The position numbers and the translations under genes were made by a program. This document shows positions 35,610 through 44,583 of a DNA stretch of 64,000 nucleotides, piece by piece. How positions within the stretch are numbered: the stretch's first letter is position 1; the number at the start of each line of letters is the position of its first letter. Below the pieces are notes generated by a model. It had not been told where the DNA came from and did not search any database. It saw only the letters and a list, made by a program, of their open reading frames with translations. Source of the DNA: Paenibacillus_Z sp042653205 (GTDB lineage: Bacteria; Bacillota; Bacilli; Paenibacillales; Paenibacillaceae); contig NZ_JBHSHY010000004.1 in assembly GCF_042653205.1 (NCBI RefSeq), positions 62,001-126,000 on the forward strand, read 5' to 3'.

Positions 35610-36863
35610 TTGACGAATACAGTCACGCTAACTCATCGCTGGATCCGACGATACTTCCCATGTGATGGGGTAGACAAAGCGTATTTATTGCTGGAATTGA
35701 AGGGCACGGCTGCGAGCCAATCGGAGCGGGCTCCGATTAATATCGGGCTGGTCCTCGATCGGAGTGGGTCGATGTCGGGGAAGCCGCTGGCTTACAGTCG
35801 TAAAGCTTGCCAATATGTCACCGAGCAGATGGGCCCGGGGGACCTGCTCAGCATGGTTGCGTTTGATGACGAGATTGAAACGATCTTCGAGCCGGAGAGG
35901 GTTCAGAACAAAGAGGGGATGAAACAAAAAATCGCGGCAATCGAAGCTGGAGGAACAACGAATCTGAGCGGCGGTCTGATTCAAGGGGCACAGTATACGG
36001 CTGCTGCCAAGCAAGCTGGAATGGTCAACCGCGTCCTGCTGCTCTCGGATGGCCATGCCAACGAAGGCATTACCGATCGCGCCAAATTGGCACGCATGGC
36101 GAAGGAGTTCCGCAGCATGGGGGTAGGCATTTCCACGATGGGCGTAGGCCATGGTTTTGACGAGGAGCTCATGGAAGCGATCGCGGATGGCGGGGGCGGA
36201 AATTTCTATTACATTGAGAAACCGGACGATATCCGGGGGATCTTTGCAAAGGAACTGCAAGGCGTCTTATCGGTACTGGCGCAGAACATGACGATGAAGC
36301 TAACCCCTTCGACATCCGCCACCATTACGAACCTATACGGCTATCAAGCGAACGTGAGTGATGGAAGTTCGACGCTTCACTTGGGTGATCTGTACGACTC
36401 CGAGACGAAATCGATCCTGGTAGAGATGACTTTCCAGCCCCATTCGGATGGGATTCACCCCGTCCTGGCGCTTGAATGGACTTATGTCAATGTAACGGAG
36501 GGCATCAAAACCTGCACCGTCACGATGTCGTTAGCTGCGGAATTCAGCGATCAAGCCGATCTCCTGAGCCTCCCGACGGATGCGGCAGTCGAGAAGCAAG
36601 TGAAGATTACGGAGACGGCACTCGCCATCGAGCAGGCAATGGACGCCTTCGACAATGGGCAGCTGGATGCAGGAAAGCAGATGATCCAAGCGCAAGCCGA
36701 TAAGCTGCTTCAGATGGCAATTGTAACGGAGGATGCAGATCTGCGTGCGGAATCGCAGCTATTGTACGAGAGGCTGGAAGGGTTCGGGGATGCCCCGATT
36801 ACCGCTCATGATCGCAAAGCGCTGCACAGCCAGAAATACAGAACGATGAAAAGGAAGCAATAA
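35610..36863 (+). CDS. von Willebrand factor A domain protein
   Basis: The best start is the TTG at 35610, eight bases after GAAGGAG, giving 417 residues. The VWA domain begins near residue 43 and has a complete MIDAS metal site: DRSGSMS at residue 50, a later Thr in GGTTNLSGG, and LLLSDGHANEG. The C-terminal 190 residues are a strand-rich region followed by helices. There is no signal peptide or membrane segment, so it is probably cytoplasmic. VWA proteins bind partners through the metal site, often AAA+ ATPases, but no such partner is adjacent. Codon use is GC-richer than the island, so it may be an older host gene inside the accessory block. Confidence 0.8.
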   Translation: MTNTVTLTHRWIRRYFPCDGVDKAYLLLELKGTAASQSERAPINIGLVLDRSGSMSGKPLAYSRKACQYVTEQMGPGDLLSMVAFDDEIETIFEPERVQNKEGMKQKIAAIEAGGTTNLSGGLIQGAQYTAAAKQAGMVNRVLLLSDGHANEGITDRAKLARMAKEFRSMGVGISTMGVGHGFDEELMEAIADGGGGNFYYIEKPDDIRGIFAKELQGVLSVLAQNMTMKLTPSTSATITNLYGYQANVSDGSSTLHLGDLYDSETKSILVEMTFQPHSDGIHPVLALEWTYVNVTEGIKTCTVTMSLAAEFSDQADLLSLPTDAAVEKQVKITETALAIEQAMDAFDNGQLDAGKQMIQAQADKLLQMAIVTEDADLRAESQLLYERLEGFGDAPITAHDRKALHSQKYRTMKRKQ

Positions 36864-36969
36864 ACGAGCCTGCGTTCACAAAATGGTAACTTATTGGTCG
36901 TCATCCACTAGCAGGAAATAGTTAATTGGGCCTAGAACGTCTAAGGATGACAAATTGCGAGGTGCCGAC

Positions 36970-37926
36970 ATGACGGAAAGACTCATTCGCTTGCTGCGAA
37001 TCATTATGCTTATTCAAGGGAAACCGGGTATTATCGGTCGGGAACTTGCCGAACGCTGCGAGACGACTGAACGAACCATATATCGGGACTTGGAGCTGCT
37101 CAGCTCCTTTGTTCCTTTTGCGAACCTCGGCCATGGAAAAGGGTATTCGTACGTTGGAAGCTTCTCCATGTACCCACTCAACTTCACAGAGCAGGAGGCA
37201 CTCGTACTCTCCATGCTGCCTTCCGTCATTGACCAGGTAAAGCCGCTGCTCCCTCCAGGCTTCGATTCCGCATACGAGAAGATCATGGCGACGCATCGCA
37301 AAGAAAAGTCCGTGCATGCGGACGTCGTCCAGCAGGTAGCGGACGTCATCCAGATGGGGACACCGGTTGGACCGGAACCGGGACCAAACTACCTATTCCC
37401 CATTATCCAAGCGATCCTGTCCCAGACGTCGCTGAAGGTGGTGTACCATTCACAAGGGCGTAACCAACAGACAGAGCGGATTATCGATCCATACGTCCTC
37501 GTGCCACGGGAACAGCGCTTCTACCTGATCGCCTACTGCCATCAAGCAGGCCAGATGCGCACCTTCCGGGTGAGCCGGTTCCTGCAGGTTGAGGTGACGA
37601 ATCATCATTTCGATAAGGGCAGCTTCAGCATTCGGCAGTATATGAAGAATACGTTCTCGATCGAGCGAGGCCAGGAACATATCCGTTTCAAGGTGCGGTT
37701 CTCGCCGATGGTGGCCAGGTACATCCAGGAGGAAGAATGGTTCGTGGAGCCTCGCTTGAAGCCACAGCCGGACGGCAGTCTGCTGTTCGAGGTCACGCTC
37801 AACCATGACCGGGAGTTCTTGATGTGGGTGAGCTCCTACGGGCCAGAGGCGGAGATCCTGGAGCCGAAGAGTTACCGGGATGCGATGCGGGAAAGGCTGG
37901 AGCGCTGGCGGGGGATGTATGGGTGA
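36970..37926 (+). CDS. YafY-type regulator with HTH and WYL domains
   Basis: I place the start at the ATG at 36970, five bases after GAGGTG; an upstream TTG is less likely. The 318-residue protein has an N-terminal DeoR-like winged helix (ERLIRLLRIIMLI, then RELAERCETTERTIYRDLEL) and a WYL domain near residues 145-220 (VVYHSQG, then VLVPREQRFYLIAYC), ending in a WCX-like tail. WYL regulators sense ligands, sometimes nucleotides or DNA, and are frequent controllers of defence loci such as BREX and CBASS. Here it precedes the Mrr-like and second McrB genes, so it might control them, though the 130-base gap shows no clear operator. Confidence 0.85.
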   Translation: MTERLIRLLRIIMLIQGKPGIIGRELAERCETTERTIYRDLELLSSFVPFANLGHGKGYSYVGSFSMYPLNFTEQEALVLSMLPSVIDQVKPLLPPGFDSAYEKIMATHRKEKSVHADVVQQVADVIQMGTPVGPEPGPNYLFPIIQAILSQTSLKVVYHSQGRNQQTERIIDPYVLVPREQRFYLIAYCHQAGQMRTFRVSRFLQVEVTNHHFDKGSFSIRQYMKNTFSIERGQEHIRFKVRFSPMVARYIQEEEWFVEPRLKPQPDGSLLFEVTLNHDREFLMWVSSYGPEAEILEPKSYRDAMRERLERWRGMYG

Positions 37927-38056
37927 GAGGGGAGATTCCTCAATTACTCGATCTAACGCCTTCGACGTATAAAACTGCTGAATATATTTAAAATGGGAAT
38001 ACATGTTAGTTGTTGAAGTGCTAAGTAATTTCTCCTATTTTGAAAGGATTGGTAAT

Positions 38057-39577
38057 ATGGCTTCCCGATATAACTATTCACTTACCATTAGAAATGATTA
38101 TCTAGGCTTGACAAAAGAAATAAAAGGTATGACAAGAAGTGAAGTAGAGCTAAAAGCGAACGATCAACTTCGTAAATGGGATGAAAGGGAGAAACGTGGT
38201 CGGTTGAAAGAGGCTATTAATGATTTAAAAGAAGAAGCTGAATTTCAGACTGAAGAAGCTCAATCTTTAATTAACGAATATAAAAATATTTTAAATGCGA
38301 CATTGAAAGTTAACGATAAGCTGAACTGGAATTCGTTAAAGGATAAGACTACATTCAATAAAACCGCTCCTACGTTGGAAGTATTCAACGATCTTCTTCG
38401 TGTACCCAAAGAAAGCAAATTTCTTGAGATGCTAATCAAGTCGAAAAAAGCTTCTCGAATAGAAAAAGAAGAAGCAGCAAAAGGCCAATATCTTGAAGCT
38501 CTAGATCTATATAATAGTGAAAAAGCAGAATATGAACGCTTGCAACAAGAGAAAAACAGCACTGTTGATTTGTTAAAACAAGAGTTTGAACAAGGGCATG
38601 GAGAGGCGATTGAAAAATATATTCACATCGTATTAGAACGTTCGTCATATCCGGATGGGTACGAAAAGGATTATGATGTCATGTTTGAGCCCATTAGTGG
38701 AACGATTATTATTAATTATAATCTGCCATCAAAAGAGAGTACTCCGCGAGTTACGGAGTACAAATACGTAGCTAGCCGCAAAGACATCAATGTGGTGGAG
38801 ATGAAGGTAAAAGAATTTGATGCCTTTTATGAAAATGTTCTATATCAGATTTGTTTAAGAACAATTCATGAAGTTTTTGAATCGGTCTATATTGAACAAG
38901 TCAAAACCGTTGTATTCAATGGCTGGGTCGAAGGTGTAGATTCCAAAACCGGAAACGACTTTAAATCGTGTATTTTGTCCTGTCAGGCATCTAAAGAAGA
39001 ATTTATGAGTTACAATTTAAGCCGTGTAGAACCAAAAGAGTGTTATCGAAACTTAAAGGGACTTGTTGCTGGTCCTCTTGCCCAGCTGGCCCCTGTTCGG
39101 CCTATTCTTGATATCAACCGCGACGATAAACGATTTGTGGAATCCAAAGAAGTAATAAATGGAATCGACGCTTCGACAAATTTAGCGACAATCGATTGGG
39201 CGGATTTTGAGCACTTGGTTCGAGAGTTGTTCTCGAAAATATTTTCCAAAGACGGTGCAGAGGTTAAGGTTACGCAAGCAAGCCGAGACGGTGGGGTAGA
39301 CGCGATTGCGTTTGATCCAGATCCGATTCGCGGGGGTAAGTTCATCATTCAAGCCAAACGATACAATATGGTTGTTCCAGTATCTGCCGTTCGAGATCTT
39401 TACGGTACAATGGTTTCGGAAGGGGCTTCAAAAGGGATTTTGGTTACGACTAGTTATTATGGAAAAGACTCTAGAGAGTTTGCAAAAGACAAGCCGATTA
39501 CGTTAATCGATGGGTCGAATTTAGTGTATATGTTTAATGAATATGGTCATCAAGTTAGCATCGAGTTAAAGAAGTAA
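38057..39577 (+). CDS. Mrr-type restriction endonuclease with coiled-coil N-terminus
   Basis: The ATG at 38057 is eight bases after AAAGGA; the frame is open upstream without a site. The 506-residue protein has a charged helical, probably coiled-coil region (residues about 45-185), a middle region I do not recognise, and a C-terminal Mrr catalytic domain. This last begins WADFEHLVRELFSKIF near residue 380 and contains the PD-(D/E)XK core SRDGGVDAIAFD then FIIQAKRY, with Asp and Gln-x-Lys in place. Mrr-like enzymes cut DNA with foreign methylation. The large N-terminal half differs from E. coli Mrr and may be the recognition or sensor part. A terminator about 100 bases downstream suggests a single-gene unit. 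Confidence 0.83.
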   Translation: MASRYNYSLTIRNDYLGLTKEIKGMTRSEVELKANDQLRKWDEREKRGRLKEAINDLKEEAEFQTEEAQSLINEYKNILNATLKVNDKLNWNSLKDKTTFNKTAPTLEVFNDLLRVPKESKFLEMLIKSKKASRIEKEEAAKGQYLEALDLYNSEKAEYERLQQEKNSTVDLLKQEFEQGHGEAIEKYIHIVLERSSYPDGYEKDYDVMFEPISGTIIINYNLPSKESTPRVTEYKYVASRKDINVVEMKVKEFDAFYENVLYQICLRTIHEVFESVYIEQVKTVVFNGWVEGVDSKTGNDFKSCILSCQASKEEFMSYNLSRVEPKECYRNLKGLVAGPLAQLAPVRPILDINRDDKRFVESKEVINGIDASTNLATIDWADFEHLVRELFSKIFSKDGAEVKVTQASRDGGVDAIAFDPDPIRGGKFIIQAKRYNMVVPVSAVRDLYGTMVSEGASKGILVTTSYYGKDSREFAKDKPITLIDGSNLVYMFNEYGHQVSIELKK

Positions 39578-39674
39578 GCTTGAATCGAAATTTACGACGT
39601 ACCTGGATACTGTAGTGGAGAAGAAAAATCAACAGACGTCTTCGCGGAAGCAGTCTGGATAGCACGACCTTGTC

Positions 39675-39708
39675 AGCCGGCGTCTTCTGATCGTCGGCTT
39701 TTGTCTTA
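39675..39708 (+). terminator. Terminator after the Mrr-like gene
   Basis: AGCCGGCG and CGTCGGCT pair with one G-U around a 9-base loop and are followed by TTTGTCTT. It ends the Mrr transcript before the second McrB operon. Confidence 0.75.
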
Positions 39709-39783
39709 GCAGGACTTTCAGACTAATAGCTTGAATTCTATTACGATCGTGCATCTTAATCCCAAGTTTGGAGCGAAACCGTC

Positions 39784-41985
39784 ATGACTTTACCAACCGA
39801 ACTATCTACTATCTTCCGCAATCGGCAGAGATCGTACAAGATGGTCCTCGTCCTCTCCATTATCGGCGAATACAAGCAAACGAAGCTGCAATTCCTACCG
39901 CTGAGCGCCGTGGCTGAGCGGTTTTTGGCGTATTATCGGCATCGGAGCGAAGCGGGGCAAGTCGTGGATGTACCGCCGGCTAATGTCGCGGACAGCTGGG
40001 CTGCTTTCACCTTACCGCAGACCAAGACGTTGCTTCGTACTCCGATCGATGCCCTATCGGCGATTCTCGAGACATCCGGCGATACCATTACGTTCCAAAC
40101 GCATATCTGGTCCATGCTTGATGAGCCGATGATCCGGGAGTTAGAAGCTTACGCGACAGAGCAGCTGGACGACTATCACCGTCAATTGGAGACCCAAGCA
40201 GGGTTCTCGTTGAAGGCTGCCTTCGATCATCTGTTGGATAACTATTTATCCTTCAAAACGCAGCCGTTCGCGAATCATCCCGCCGGTGGATTGATGCGGA
40301 ACCGCATTCCGGACTACCTCCGGTCGCTGGAATTTATCGATTCTGAATACAAGGTACAAGGATCAATTGGGCAAGGGAATTGGGTGGGCATTCCTTGGAT
40401 TGCCATCCTAGATAAACGCATTCAAGCCACGGTTCAACGTGGTGAATATATCGTTTATTTGTTCGCGGAGGATATGAGTGCGGTCTATCTGACGCTCATT
40501 CAAGGCGTGACCGAGCCGCTGCAGCGCTTGAAGAAGAAGGGGGCTTATCCTTACTTTAAGCAGAAAAACGAAGAAATTCGTTCTCTACTGCCGCTGAGTG
40601 GTCTGAGCTACGATGAGCTTGTACCAGGGATTGGCGATGACTACCAGGCTGCTATTATCGCCTCCGTTCGCTACGAACGAGGCCACGTCCCTAACGACGA
40701 TCAGCTCCTAGCCGACCTCAAGAACGTCGTAGACAGCTACAAACGCTACGCGGACATCGTCTTGCAGTCCGGCGACATGAATACCTACCAGCAAGAGCTG
40801 GAAGAGGAGGAGCCCATGGACCAGCTAACCGTTCCCGAACGTATCGAAGCGATCAAGGCCTTCATCCACGGCAAAGGGTTTCATTTCCCGCCGGGGCTGA
40901 TCGAGAATTTTTACCTCTCGCTGAAGACAAAGCCATTCGTCATCCTCGCCGGCGTCTCCGGGACGGGCAAGACGAAGCTCGTGAAGCTCTTCGCCGAAGC
41001 GCTCGGCGCGACGAGCGCGAACGGGCAGTTCTCGCTCATCCCGGTGCGGCCGGATTGGAGCGATCCGTCGGACCTGCTCGGTTATAAGGACCTGACGGGG
41101 GCGTTCCGTCCGGGCAAGCTAGCTGAAGTGTTGGCGGTCGCGGCGCAGGAGCGTAACCGGCATCAGCCGTATTTTATCTGCTTGGATGAGATGAACCTGG
41201 CGCGGGTGGAGCATTATTTTAGCGATCTGCTCAGCGTCATCGAGACGCAGGAGTGGCGCGGGGAACGTATCGTGACGGTGCCGCTGCTGGAAGCCAAGAG
41301 CCTGGCGCCGGAGGACCAGCCGCTATACGGCGGATTGGCGCTGCCGGATAACGTGTACTTGATCGGCACGGTGAACATGGACGAGACCACGCATCCGTTC
41401 AGCAAGAAGGTGCTCGACCGTGCCAATACGATCGAATTCAACTATATCCATCTCGAGCAGTTCCCGGAGGCCGAGGAGATGGATGGTCCGGAAGCGGGAC
41501 GTGCGGCAAATGCTTTCCTCCGGAGCGAATTCCTGCAATTGGTGGACGCCTACGGTGAGCATGAGGCGCTTGCGAAGCGCGTAACTGCGCAGCTCGTCCG
41601 CGTGAACGGCATCCTCGAGCAGGTGCATGCGCATGTCGGCTTTCGGATTCGCGACGCGGTCTGCTTCTATATGATCTACAATGAACAATTCGGGCTGATG
41701 AGTGAGGATCAAGCCTTCGACCTGCAGCTGCTGCAAAAGATCTTGCCGCGCGTGCAAGGCAGCTCTTCATCCGTGAAGCGGGTGCTCCTGCAGCTGCTGC
41801 AGGTGGCGCTAGATCGTAAGCTGCCCTTGCAAGACTATCTCGATGACGCAAGCGAGCTGTATCTGAAGTGGAGCTCTGGGTCGACTTCGGAAGAGACGGC
41901 CAAGTACCCGCTCAGCGCGCGCAAGCTTGCCTTCATGCTGCGGAGGTTGGAGGAAGATGGATTCACGTCCTACTGGCTCTCTTAA
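39784..41985 (+). CDS. McrB-type AAA+ NTPase with MrcB_N-like domain, second copy
   Basis: This 733-residue protein is a second McrB-branch motor. Residues about 150-240 match the MrcB_N/DUF3578 domain (VQGSIGQGNWVGIPWIAILD, then YIVYLFAEDMSAVYLTL), a likely recognition module. The AAA+ part has Walker A LAGVSGTGKTKLV near residue 398, Walker B YFICLDEMNLARVEHYFSD near residue 463, and IGTVNMDETTHPFSKKVLDRA near residue 525. Its partner nuclease overlaps it by 29 bases. It resembles the first copy only in the AAA+ part; the N-termini differ, so the two systems may recognise different targets. Codon use is GC-rich and host-like, unlike the first copy's N-terminus. Confidence 0.87.
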   Translation: MTLPTELSTIFRNRQRSYKMVLVLSIIGEYKQTKLQFLPLSAVAERFLAYYRHRSEAGQVVDVPPANVADSWAAFTLPQTKTLLRTPIDALSAILETSGDTITFQTHIWSMLDEPMIRELEAYATEQLDDYHRQLETQAGFSLKAAFDHLLDNYLSFKTQPFANHPAGGLMRNRIPDYLRSLEFIDSEYKVQGSIGQGNWVGIPWIAILDKRIQATVQRGEYIVYLFAEDMSAVYLTLIQGVTEPLQRLKKKGAYPYFKQKNEEIRSLLPLSGLSYDELVPGIGDDYQAAIIASVRYERGHVPNDDQLLADLKNVVDSYKRYADIVLQSGDMNTYQQELEEEEPMDQLTVPERIEAIKAFIHGKGFHFPPGLIENFYLSLKTKPFVILAGVSGTGKTKLVKLFAEALGATSANGQFSLIPVRPDWSDPSDLLGYKDLTGAFRPGKLAEVLAVAAQERNRHQPYFICLDEMNLARVEHYFSDLLSVIETQEWRGERIVTVPLLEAKSLAPEDQPLYGGLALPDNVYLIGTVNMDETTHPFSKKVLDRANTIEFNYIHLEQFPEAEEMDGPEAGRAANAFLRSEFLQLVDAYGEHEALAKRVTAQLVRVNGILEQVHAHVGFRIRDAVCFYMIYNEQFGLMSEDQAFDLQLLQKILPRVQGSSSSVKRVLLQLLQVALDRKLPLQDYLDDASELYLKWSSGSTSEETAKYPLSARKLAFMLRRLEEDGFTSYWLS

Positions 41986-44389
41986 CGTGAGCGTGGAGCT
42001 GCTTCGCATCGAGACGAATCGGTTCAATGTGTTCATCCAAGGCAAGCCGTTCCACCCGACCGTGGATACGCTGCGTCTACACCGTACGGCCGATCAGGCG
42101 TTGATGCCCGCCCAGTTGCAGGTTTCGGCGCCGGGTAGTGCAGTTCAGATCGAGCGCATGCTGCTCTTCCATCCGGAGACGCAGCAGCTCACGCCTTGGC
42201 AGACGGGCGATGCCGTGTACCCCATCTTCTATGAAACGCAGGCGTATGAGCTCGTCGTCGAGAAGAAGGAGGAGCTGCCGCTCGTCTTCTACCATGAGAA
42301 CGCACATGTGCGGCAAGCGGTGAAGCCGCTCGGCAGCCGAATCCTGTCCGGCATTGTGAACTTTCAGAACGAAGTCGGTCTGACGGATCTGGAGCTTCGG
42401 CTGCATGGGCAGACGGTGCTTCAGCTGCAGCTGGAGATCTTCCCGGTGAAGATGGATTATAAGCACGACTACCAGATGATTCTGAACGACGTGAACCAGC
42501 AGATCTATAACTTGTCGTTTGACTTTCTGCGGAAGACGTACAATCTGACGGGACTTCGCGAGACGCGGCATCAGAGCCTGACGGAGTTCTTCTCGATCCT
42601 GCAGTATGTATTCGGACAGCTGGTGCAAGCGGTCGAGCGGATCCAAAGCTCGCCTCACGCCAAGCATCAGGTGGAGAATCGGATCGTCGAAGCGGGACGC
42701 GTGAAGAAGCCCGGCAAGTCCAACATTGCGTTCCTGACGAAGCGCCCCCACCTGCTCGCGCGAGATCAGCGCCGCGGCGTCATTCAGCTGAATGGCCAGC
42801 GTTATCTGCCAAGCCATGTCATCGAGACGAAGCGGCATGTCGATTATGACACGAACGAAAATCGGTTCGTGCGATGGGTACTGCTGCGGATCGCCCAGAA
42901 GCTGAAGGACCTGCGGGTGCGGCTGATCGACAAGGGACGGCTGCCAGATCCGATGCTTGCGCGCAAGCTCGATGACATGGGCAGACAGCTCGGACGGCTG
43001 TTGGCGCTGGATTTTCTGCAAGTACGGGACATGCGGCAGCTCTCGGTGACGCTCGTGCTCCAGATGGCGCCGGGCTACCGGGAAGTGTATCGGAACTACT
43101 TAATGCTCATGAAAGGGCTGTCCATCCAGGGCGACTTGTTCCGCCTGTCGATGAAGGACTTGGCGCAGCTCTATGAATACTGGTGCTTCCTGAAGATTCA
43201 CGATCTGCTGAGCCGCAAGTATGAGCTTGTGAAGCAGGACATCATCCGGGTCAACCGGACGGGCGTGTTCGTGACGTTGGACAAGACCCAGAAGGCGAGG
43301 ATGGTGTACCGCAACCCCGTGAATGGCGAGACGTTCACGCTCTATTACAACACGCTGCCGAGCGGGGAGCAAGCGCATACGGTGGCGCAGCGGCCGGATA
43401 ATGTCCTGACGCTGAAGAAGAACGATTCCGCCTCGGTGTACAACTACATCTTCGACGCCAAGTACCGGCTGAACCCGGCGTACGAGGATACGCCTTACCG
43501 TACGATGTACGGAACGCCGGGTCCCGAGGAATCGGATATTAACACGATGCACCGGTATCGGGATGCGATCGTCTATGCGGAGAAGGGCGAGCGTGAGATC
43601 GAGCGGAGCATGTTCGGGGCGTATGTGCTTTTTCCGTATCATGACGAGGAGCAGTTCAAGTCGCATAAGTTCTACAAGAGCATCGAGCTCGTGAACGTAG
43701 GGGCCTTCCCGTTCCTGCCGAACGCGACCAAGCTGATGGAGGCGTTCCTGGACGAGATCGTCCAGGACAGTCCGGAGAAGGCCTACGAACGCTCGACGCG
43801 TCCGCGTGGAACCCAGACGTACTACAAGGACAAGCTGGCCGGGCAAAATGTACTGGTCGGTTCGCTGCGCCACGTCGAGCAGCTCGATATGGCGCTTCAG
43901 CATGGCTTCTACCACGTGCCGCTCGAGAATTTCACGGATCACTCGGTGCTCTCGCAATTGGAGTACGTGGCGCTCTACCAGTCGATCGGCAAGTTTCAAG
44001 CGCAAGGCTTGGAAGCAGGCGTGCACTGGTATAGCCGTATTCGAGCGTGGAAGGTCGTGCGGCGTCACGAAATTCAGGAGATTCCTCCGCGGCGAGGGAC
44101 GGAGGACAAGCTGTACGTGAAGTTCACGGTCGAGCCGTGGACGAAGCGTCCCGCGCCGATCCGGCCGGGCGGCCGAGGGATTCATACGCTGCTGTGCACG
44201 TCGAAGTACGTGTTCGACCGGGCCGTGGAGATCGCTGAGCTGAAGCTCCGCTCGGAGGAGGAGATCATCGCTTGGCGGGAGAAGCGGCGCACGGGCGCGA
44301 TTCGCGTGACGCTCGATCACGAGCAGGTGGATCTGGCGAGCCGGGTGACGGGGATTGAGGGAAGAGAAGATGTGGCTAAGCAATTATGA
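41957..44389 (+). CDS. DUF2357/PD-(D/E)XK nuclease (McrC-like partner), second copy
   Basis: I place the start at the ATG at 41957, ten bases after GGAGG; this overlaps the McrB gene by 29 bases, and a GTG at 41987 is the alternative. The 810-residue protein has a DUF2357 region (residues about 60-330) and a C-terminal nuclease core in VYNYIFDAKYRLNPAYED near residue 493, followed by MHRYRDAIVY. That last stretch matches the MHKYRDGIV of the first copy, a useful sign of shared descent. It is 310 residues longer than the first copy, with an extra C-terminal domain of about 240 residues (from TYYKDKLAGQNVLVG) that I do not recognise. It ends its operon at a clear terminator. Confidence 0.83.
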   Translation: MDSRPTGSLNVSVELLRIETNRFNVFIQGKPFHPTVDTLRLHRTADQALMPAQLQVSAPGSAVQIERMLLFHPETQQLTPWQTGDAVYPIFYETQAYELVVEKKEELPLVFYHENAHVRQAVKPLGSRILSGIVNFQNEVGLTDLELRLHGQTVLQLQLEIFPVKMDYKHDYQMILNDVNQQIYNLSFDFLRKTYNLTGLRETRHQSLTEFFSILQYVFGQLVQAVERIQSSPHAKHQVENRIVEAGRVKKPGKSNIAFLTKRPHLLARDQRRGVIQLNGQRYLPSHVIETKRHVDYDTNENRFVRWVLLRIAQKLKDLRVRLIDKGRLPDPMLARKLDDMGRQLGRLLALDFLQVRDMRQLSVTLVLQMAPGYREVYRNYLMLMKGLSIQGDLFRLSMKDLAQLYEYWCFLKIHDLLSRKYELVKQDIIRVNRTGVFVTLDKTQKARMVYRNPVNGETFTLYYNTLPSGEQAHTVAQRPDNVLTLKKNDSASVYNYIFDAKYRLNPAYEDTPYRTMYGTPGPEESDINTMHRYRDAIVYAEKGEREIERSMFGAYVLFPYHDEEQFKSHKFYKSIELVNVGAFPFLPNATKLMEAFLDEIVQDSPEKAYERSTRPRGTQTYYKDKLAGQNVLVGSLRHVEQLDMALQHGFYHVPLENFTDHSVLSQLEYVALYQSIGKFQAQGLEAGVHWYSRIRAWKVVRRHEIQEIPPRRGTEDKLYVKFTVEPWTKRPAPIRPGGRGIHTLLCTSKYVFDRAVEIAELKLRSEEEIIAWREKRRTGAIRVTLDHEQVDLASRVTGIEGREDVAKQL

Positions 44390-44455
44390 TGTTCTGAAGA
44401 AGGGTTTATGGAATTTGATAGGCTTCACGCGTTGAAGATAGATTGCAAACGGTTC

Positions 44456-44490
44456 GAACAGCCTCAAATCGGGGCTGTTCTTTTTTATTT
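44456..44490 (+). terminator. Terminator after the second McrB/DUF2357 operon
   Basis: GAACAGCC and GGCTGTTC form a perfect 8-bp stem around a 9-base loop, followed by TTTTTTATTTC. Confidence 0.88.
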
Positions 44491-44521
44491 CACTATTAAG
44501 CGGAAAACTTCTGGAAGCAGT

Positions 44522-44583
44522 GGTTGATCCTGGTATATGAATCAATCACAATTAATGATTGATTTAATATACCTAGATCAATC
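44522..44583. repeat. Long imperfect palindrome at the end of the transposase-like gene
   Basis: Arms of about 27 bases (44522-44548 and 44556-44583) pair around a 7-base loop with only a few mismatches. The inner arm AATCAATCA/TGATTGATT is perfect. The stop codon of the leftward gene lies inside it. It could be a terminator for that gene or part of an element end. Confidence 0.75.
44548..44562. repeat. 15-bp inverted repeat, left copy, flanking the transposase-like gene
   Basis: ACAATTAATGATTGA here is the exact reverse complement of 45537-45551. The pair bounds a segment of 1,004 bases holding one leftward gene, as terminal inverted repeats of a small insertion sequence would. No target-site duplication is visible outside. 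Confidence 0.6.

Noticed and set aside
43100..44383. A 427-residue leftward frame opposite the second DUF2357 gene
   Set aside because: Low-complexity Leu/Arg/His composition, no start signal, and a convincing gene on the other strand.
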